Source: Siphonodentalium dalli
Taxonomy: Eukaryota; Mollusca; Scaphopoda; Gadilida; Siphonodentaliidae
Assembly (NCBI GenBank): GCA_032622095.1
Contig: CP136063.1
Span: 280,851,426 to 280,915,425, forward strand
Reading direction: 5' to 3'
DNA: 64,000 nt
Position numbers and translations under genes: made by a program
The notes under the pieces: generated by a model
Databases searched by the model: none
What the model was told of the DNA's origin: nothing
Seen by the model: only the letters and a program-made list of their open reading frames with translations
Shown: one piece after another, positions 58,888 through 64,000 of the stretch
How the letters are laid out: every line of letters begins with the position of its first letter
How positions within the stretch are numbered: the stretch's first letter is position 1

Positions 58888-61559
58888 AGCCAGCGAAAGT
58901 CATGAATGTGCCACTGACACCTAGCCAGCAGTACTAATGTCCCAGCACTTCTTGGGTACAAGCTGCTTCTACACTGTTTAAACATATCCCTAAGTTTATG
59001 GCATAATGTGCTGGAAAATTTGCTGTCATCACATTCGCTATAAAAATACAGAATATCCGTAACATTTTTTATACACATTTGCTATAAGAATACGGAATGT
59101 TCACGGGGTGGTAGTTAAACATTTGCAGGAAGATATGCCTTTTTTGTGGGGGGGGGCTCTAAAACCGCATACAACTCTATTGATATCACTCATATGACTG
59201 GGAAATTATCTAATTTAGTTCAAATAACAGTCTAACCTGTTTCAGAAGCTGTTTTAATTGAAAAGAAATGTTTTATAAATTGCTGATCATCTGTAAACCT
59301 AGATCATTGTGCAGGATACAAACAATTCCATAATTTCTAACTATTTCCCGATTAGTCTGTCAACCAGCCCATTATCTAACATGTTCCATACCACTTTTGT
59401 TAGTCTACTGGAGCAACCTCTATTATACTAAACTAGCTGAAACAGGCCCCCTTCTGTAGCCTATATTCAGCGTCGGAGAGACCTGCGGCCCCTTCTGTGG
59501 GACTTCGTGCACATTTTGATCTTAATGAGATACTTTATTCAGCGGCGGCCCCTTTGTGCCTTCAAGCACATTTTGATCGTTGAAACATTTTGATTTATAT
59601 ATAATGTTATAAATTATAAAAAAAAATTTACATTGAACTCCTCACTCAATTGAACAAAACCTTTTCTTTTTTTTTCAATTCAAAATTTGGAAAAACTAAC
59701 ACCGTTATCATGTATGCCAGGGTACCCCGAGTCACGACACCAAATTTGGTTGAACTCGGTCCAGGGGTCTGAGAGAAAAATCCGGACAAACAAAATCCTC
59801 GTTTATATATACAAGCAGTCACGGCACTACAGACTTGGATACCTTCAGTCTTGTGAGAGGTCATCTGAGTTGATAGACATGCAAATAATTCATTGATTGG
59901 CTTGATGCACTGATGGCAGTTATTTTCTAGCCATTGATAGTCACATTAATGTTTGAGACAGTTGCTCGCTCGTTTTCATTCACACCACGATCTAGGCTTT
60001 AAGACAAGTTTATTTATTTCAGTTTTACATTTCTCGAAGCTTTTTTTCGAAGGGTGTCGGAAAAGATTTTTTTCACCCCACCGTCCCATATGCAACATGC
60101 CATAACTTAATGTCATCTCCGCTGAGGCCCATATGATTTTAGTTATAAATTATTATACTATGTTTTAAACTGTTACAAATGTCAAATATGGGCACAAATG
60201 GTCTTTAGTAAAAAAAATTGCACGAAGTTGTAAAAAACACGTTTTTCTTTTTGCCCCCCCCCCCCCCCCCCCCCCCTCGGGCCACCCACCCACCCCGGCA
60301 TACCTTCCAGCAAATTTTGTATTACCACCCCCAGAATGTCTGTGACAAATTTTTTTACGGACATTCAGTTGCAGCACATTGTGCCGTAAAACGACGGATA
60401 TTATTGAATATAAAATTGATTCCGTTTAAATTCAAATGACACAATGGTAGATTGAATCAAAGTGTACCGCATATAAGATATAATACTGCTATATTAGGCT
60501 ACATACTAATACATAGGCCATTGATTTTACGGTATTTTACCAGCAGCACATATGCCAGTAATATACCATGATTGGCATGAAATAAAGAGTACACCACATC
60601 TTCTTATACCGCATATTCACACCGACCATTCGAAAACGCGCATCTGTGTTGCCAACCGCGCTTCTACGACGATACAACCGCGCATCTCTAGTTTTATGTT
60701 GCAATTTCTGGTCACGAAAAACAGAAAAATACGGTTATCAATTAATTTTGACAGAATGGAACGGTTGGTATAGTAGAAGTTACATTCACTCAAAACCTCG
60801 ATATTTGCCGGGTTGAATTCGATACAATTGTCTATATTTCGTTAAAGCATTGAGGTAGAAATAGGCTGCAGAAACAGCCCGGGGTCCTAATTTTGGCACA
60901 TATTTTTTCACAATGTATCGGCATTTAGCAACACGATTGAGTATTTTCTCGTCGATTTTTTCGGATTCCTTTAGTCATATGTTCCTGCAATCACCTTGCG
61001 TTGAAATTTGGGTTCATCCTGTAGCCAATGTCCATAAAATGAGTCGATTTCGGAAGTGGGTATATCGAAAAATATACGAAAGTGCTTCTTTGTGACCAAC
61101 AACCAACCATCTATGTTGCCGAATTCCTGTCTGATTATAACTAAAGTAAATATCGCGCGTATATGTGTCCGAATCGATGTCCAGATGAGACTATTTCGTT
61201 TCCTGAACTAGATGTAGTCAAATTCGTCTCGACTCGTGCTCAACTGACACATTCGACAAATTATGTTAGTCAAATCAGCTGGTAAACGAGTCCCATATGC
61301 AATTGAATGTTGTAGCATGATATACTGGATAATCAGCTGGTTGTCCAGTGCAGATGGGGTCGCATGCATGGTTGTAGGAACGTTTTGTAAAGGACTCTGC
61401 TATCATTGAACAGATTTTCTTAGTCAGATTTATTTGCCTGAAAGAATACGCGTTTAACACGTCATATCGGCGTTATATTGGAAAACAATAGGTAGGGCCT
61501 ATGATTTATTTATACACATCACATATTATTCCTTAATAACGCCCGTCTATACTATATTT
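58888..61559. other. Region without recognisable gene
   Basis: Includes a degenerate CACCAAATTTGGTTGAACTC / GGTCCAGGGGTCTGAGAGA dispersed repeat at about 59738-59800 followed by GTTTATATATACAAG, two degenerate repeats of CAGCG.CGG.GACCTGCGGCCCCTTC type near 59468-59560, and the C-run below. The last few hundred bases may be the 5' untranslated region of the LINE that follows. Confidence 0.4.
60254..60276. repeat. Poly-C run of 23
   Basis: An unbroken homopolymer followed by TCGGGCCACCCACCCACCCC. Its length is a likely site of sequencing or assembly error. Confidence 0.95.
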
Positions 61560-63121
61560 ATGCTAGCACACTTGTCATCAGTGAATAGCGCTATAAACAC
61601 ACTGACAAAAAACCAGTCAGACATTATGGAGAAACTAACTCTCTTGGAGACAATTGTTTGTGATGCAAACTGAAGTGCAATTCTAACTCAACGTCTATTG
61701 GTAGCACCATTGGCAATGTAGCTTCAATCAGTCTCGGACTGGATCGTCTGCGAGATGATAAGTGCATGGGTATCGACAATCTAAAGCATCGCGTTAAGAT
61801 GTTAGAAAGCAACGTCGGCTCATCACAGGACGACTATCATAAATTTATCAAATCTGTTAACTCCAAAGTGTCCGACATGTCGAAGTCTTTCGTCAAACAC
61901 GAGTCGCTAGATCGAAGACTATCTTCTCTCACAAGCAAATGCTCATCGACGGTTGGAACTATTAAGCAGCATGTTGACGGTGTAGAGAGACAGTTGTCTA
62001 CAATGTTTGAGCTTTTGGCCCAAGATACTGTTGTGAAGTACAATACACTGGGAGCAGTGGTACAGTCTTGCATGCAAACTGATCACACTCAACCAATCGA
62101 TTTGCTGTGGAAAGCTTCCGATATGTCACATCATAATTTGTCAATAGGAGACCCTCAGGCAAACAGCAGTACAAACTCTGTAACACAAAACCAACCTAGG
62201 ACACCGGGTGCTTTTGCTACAAATTCTAATGATATAATTATTGACAGTGTAGTGAATAACAGTGATGTTAGCCCTAAAATCCTGCCGGAACCGTCGGTCG
62301 ATCCACCCGACCACTTATCTCCTATAAATTGGTCAAAGGATACCAGCTCCCTAATGAGGGAAATTCTTGTCAAGACCAAAATATCTACTGACTATACTAC
62401 CACGAATCAAGCTGACACTCAGTCAAGATCTCCAACATTCAGTAATATGCTGGCGAATACCGCAGGTGTTGGCAATTCGATTGCCTCTTCGAACGCGCAA
62501 TCTGACAATGTCGCATCGGGACAACATTCCTCGCATTCTAATTCAAACTATAACGAAAGTTTAAATAGCATTCCTGTCATTTCAACAACCGAGCAGAATG
62601 AGGAGAGACAACGAACGTCCAACACAGACCGCACGCGCGACGACATGAGAATGCCCCACAACTCGTCAGTTCGTAATAAATATGACAAAAACTCGAAAAT
62701 GCAAGTATACAATTCATACCACCAACAAACTTCAGCATCAGAAACCGATTCGACGCACATATTCCATGATGTCCCACCACGCGATTACCACGATGAAGAT
62801 TCTCGTCACGACGATACATGCGGCTTTAAAGGCGTGTTACCTAAAAGAGGTCGGAGAACCCGTAAAATCTTTATAGGAAGGATTGCTACAACTGCCAAAG
62901 AAAGCGATCTTTGGACATTCTTCGGAAATAGAGGCATATTGCCCACATTCGTTCGACTCATGTCCAGTACAAGGAATGGCACACAATCAGCCCGAGTTAA
63001 TTTATACGCAGATGATATAAAATTGCTGTACCAAGAAGGTTTCTGGCCCAAAGGCATCATTGCCAGACCATGGCGTTCTGATCCACCTCAGCGTGACTAT
63101 CATGGAGACACAGCCAAATAA
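61560..63121 (+). CDS. LINE ORF1 (coiled-coil and RRM-like protein), one frameshift near its start
   Basis: The main open frame runs from 61766 to 63121 (451 codons). Directly upstream a second frame from the ATG at 61560 encodes MLAHLSSVNSAINTLTKN and MEKLTLLETIV, a heptad-like coiled coil, up to a stop near 61673; sequence between there and 61766 is open in the main frame (IGNVASISLGLDRLRDD), so the original protein probably started at 61560 and a single frameshift lies near 61670. Domains: N-terminal coiled coil, long Ser/Asn/Thr-rich linker (about residues 115-330 of the main frame), then a C-terminal RRM-like fold with RKIFIGRIA (about residue 366) and SARVNLYADD. LINE ORF1 proteins bind element RNA. 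It overlaps ORF2 by 20 bases. Confidence 0.75.
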
Positions 63122-64000
63122 GCTTAATATATTGACGTGGAATGCCACAGGCTTCATGCCATCCCAGCTATATATTTGTGATATTCTGAAAACATTAAAA
63201 TACAGCTTCGTCGGAATATCTGAGCACTGGCTTAGTGAACAAAATGTTATTTCACTTGAAACACTACATCATTCCTATTCCGCCGTGGTAAAGCCGGGGC
63301 GAACAATTAAAACTAAAACTAACGCCACGTTCACAAGAGACGGAGTTGCCATTATGATACGAAAATACTTGCTCAACAGATGTACAGTGATCGATCTTCC
63401 ACACGAATGGTGCACAGGTATCAACTTCAACGTTTCCCCCAGCATGTCACTGGCATTCATTCAAGTATATATGCCAAACACAAACCATGGAGATGATGAA
63501 TTTCAGAAGTGTTTAGCATCTCTGTTGGACATTTATTCCATGCTATCACAAGAAGGTTCTGTTATTTTAATGGGTGATTTCAACGTACACCTAGGAGATG
63601 CCAGAGGTGAAAATATTCCCACGCGTCACTCGTTCCGTTCTATGGTTATGAATACATTCTCCAAAGACACATGCATGTGGTCTACTATTTGTTCACCTGC
63701 GTGCAAGGGACCTCGTTTCACATTCTTTCCTTTCGCTGCAGTGGCCAGTCCAACCACTATTGATCATATCTTTATACCAGAATGTATGGTACATTTGGTA
63801 TCGTCATGTCGCGTCTTGGATGATGTACCATCGAATGTGTCAAACCATCTGCCTGTGACATGTGCCATTACCGTGGACATGTATGACCACCAAACCACAG
63901 CCACCCGCAAACATATCCGCACTGTGTATAAATGGAAAGGTGGTGACACTCAGGGATACCGTCTAATCCTGAATACGGCGTGCTCCGAGATGTTAAAGCG
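63102..64000 (+). CDS. LINE ORF2, APE-type endonuclease domain (continues past the right edge)
   Basis: The ATG at 63102 overlaps the last 20 bases of ORF1 in a different frame. No stop occurs to position 64000 (299 codons). This is the endonuclease that nicks target DNA to prime reverse transcription: NILTWNATG (N14), VGISEHWL (E41), IQVYMPN, MGDFNVHLGD (D159, N161), TIDHIFIP and SNHLPVTC (H249). The last motif is usually SDH; here it is SNH, so D248 is replaced by N, which may weaken catalysis or be a family trait. The RT domain is outside the window. Together with ORF1 this is the least damaged element here and could be recent. Confidence 0.85.
   Translation, partial: METQPNKLNILTWNATGFMPSQLYICDILKTLKYSFVGISEHWLSEQNVISLETLHHSYSAVVKPGRTIKTKTNATFTRDGVAIMIRKYLLNRCTVIDLPHEWCTGINFNVSPSMSLAFIQVYMPNTNHGDDEFQKCLASLLDIYSMLSQEGSVILMGDFNVHLGDARGENIPTRHSFRSMVMNTFSKDTCMWSTICSPACKGPRFTFFPFAAVASPTTIDHIFIPECMVHLVSSCRVLDDVPSNVSNHLPVTCAITVDMYDHQTTATRKHIRTVYKWKGGDTQGYRLILNTACSEMLK

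Overview
This is non-coding, repeat-dominated nuclear DNA from an animal. Evidence for a eukaryote: non-LTR retrotransposons, a Gypsy integrase relic, PIF/Harbinger and piggyBac-like DNA-transposon remnants, a 15-kb satellite and one good spliced-exon candidate. The mixture of repeat types (Helitron-like elements with GACCTTGA modules, AGAGTTATGGCCCTT repeats, 16-bp TATTCCGAAGGTTCGC minisatellites) suggests a marine invertebrate, probably a lophotrochozoan such as a mollusc. That placement is inference and no species can be named from the sequence.

Layout. 1-4032: minus-strand, head-to-tail array of non-autonomous Helitron-like elements with the pattern A|TC...hairpin...CTAG|T, including two near-identical 1.33-kb copies. 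4075-12225: mostly unremarkable AT-rich DNA with a 130-bp direct repeat and two more minus-strand Helitron-like elements (9813-10693). 12226-13786: decayed LINE ORF2, minus strand. 14165-16060: Gypsy integrase relic split by a palindrome-rich insertion. 18290-19990 and 20700-22345: two decayed LINE reverse transcriptases in opposite orientation, separated by a 14-copy 34-bp tandem repeat; the second carries a double-hairpin insertion. 23081-38453: about 349 copies of a 44-bp satellite with local higher-order structure. 38677-40692, 44466-44857 and 56447-56724: hairpin-based MITEs, in two families with different termini but the same 67-bp hairpin. 41356-43426: a LINE interrupted by an insertion, with a 305-codon open C-terminal part. 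45022-45482: an inverted-repeat element filled with GTTTAAAC palindromes. 46190-47228: further Helitron-like elements. 47828-50640: AT-rich tandem-module repeats. 51210-55020: plus-strand head-to-tail Helitron-like array of seven elements. 55701-55867: a probable internal exon of a host gene, the only non-transposon coding candidate. 56931-57690: 16-bp minisatellites. 58622-58887: Harbinger transposase N-terminus. 61560-64000: the best-preserved coding unit, a LINE with ORF1 and the endonuclease part of ORF2, running off the right edge.

There is no operon or pathway here. The interest lies in the repeats: abutting Helitron-like arrays on both strands, an AGGTCAAGGTCA nuclear-receptor-type site multiplied inside one Helitron family, a conserved TATA-containing core in another, two MITE families sharing one hairpin, and a satellite whose every unit holds an inverted pair of GATA motifs. 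Identities were assigned by eye from motifs; no database search was possible.
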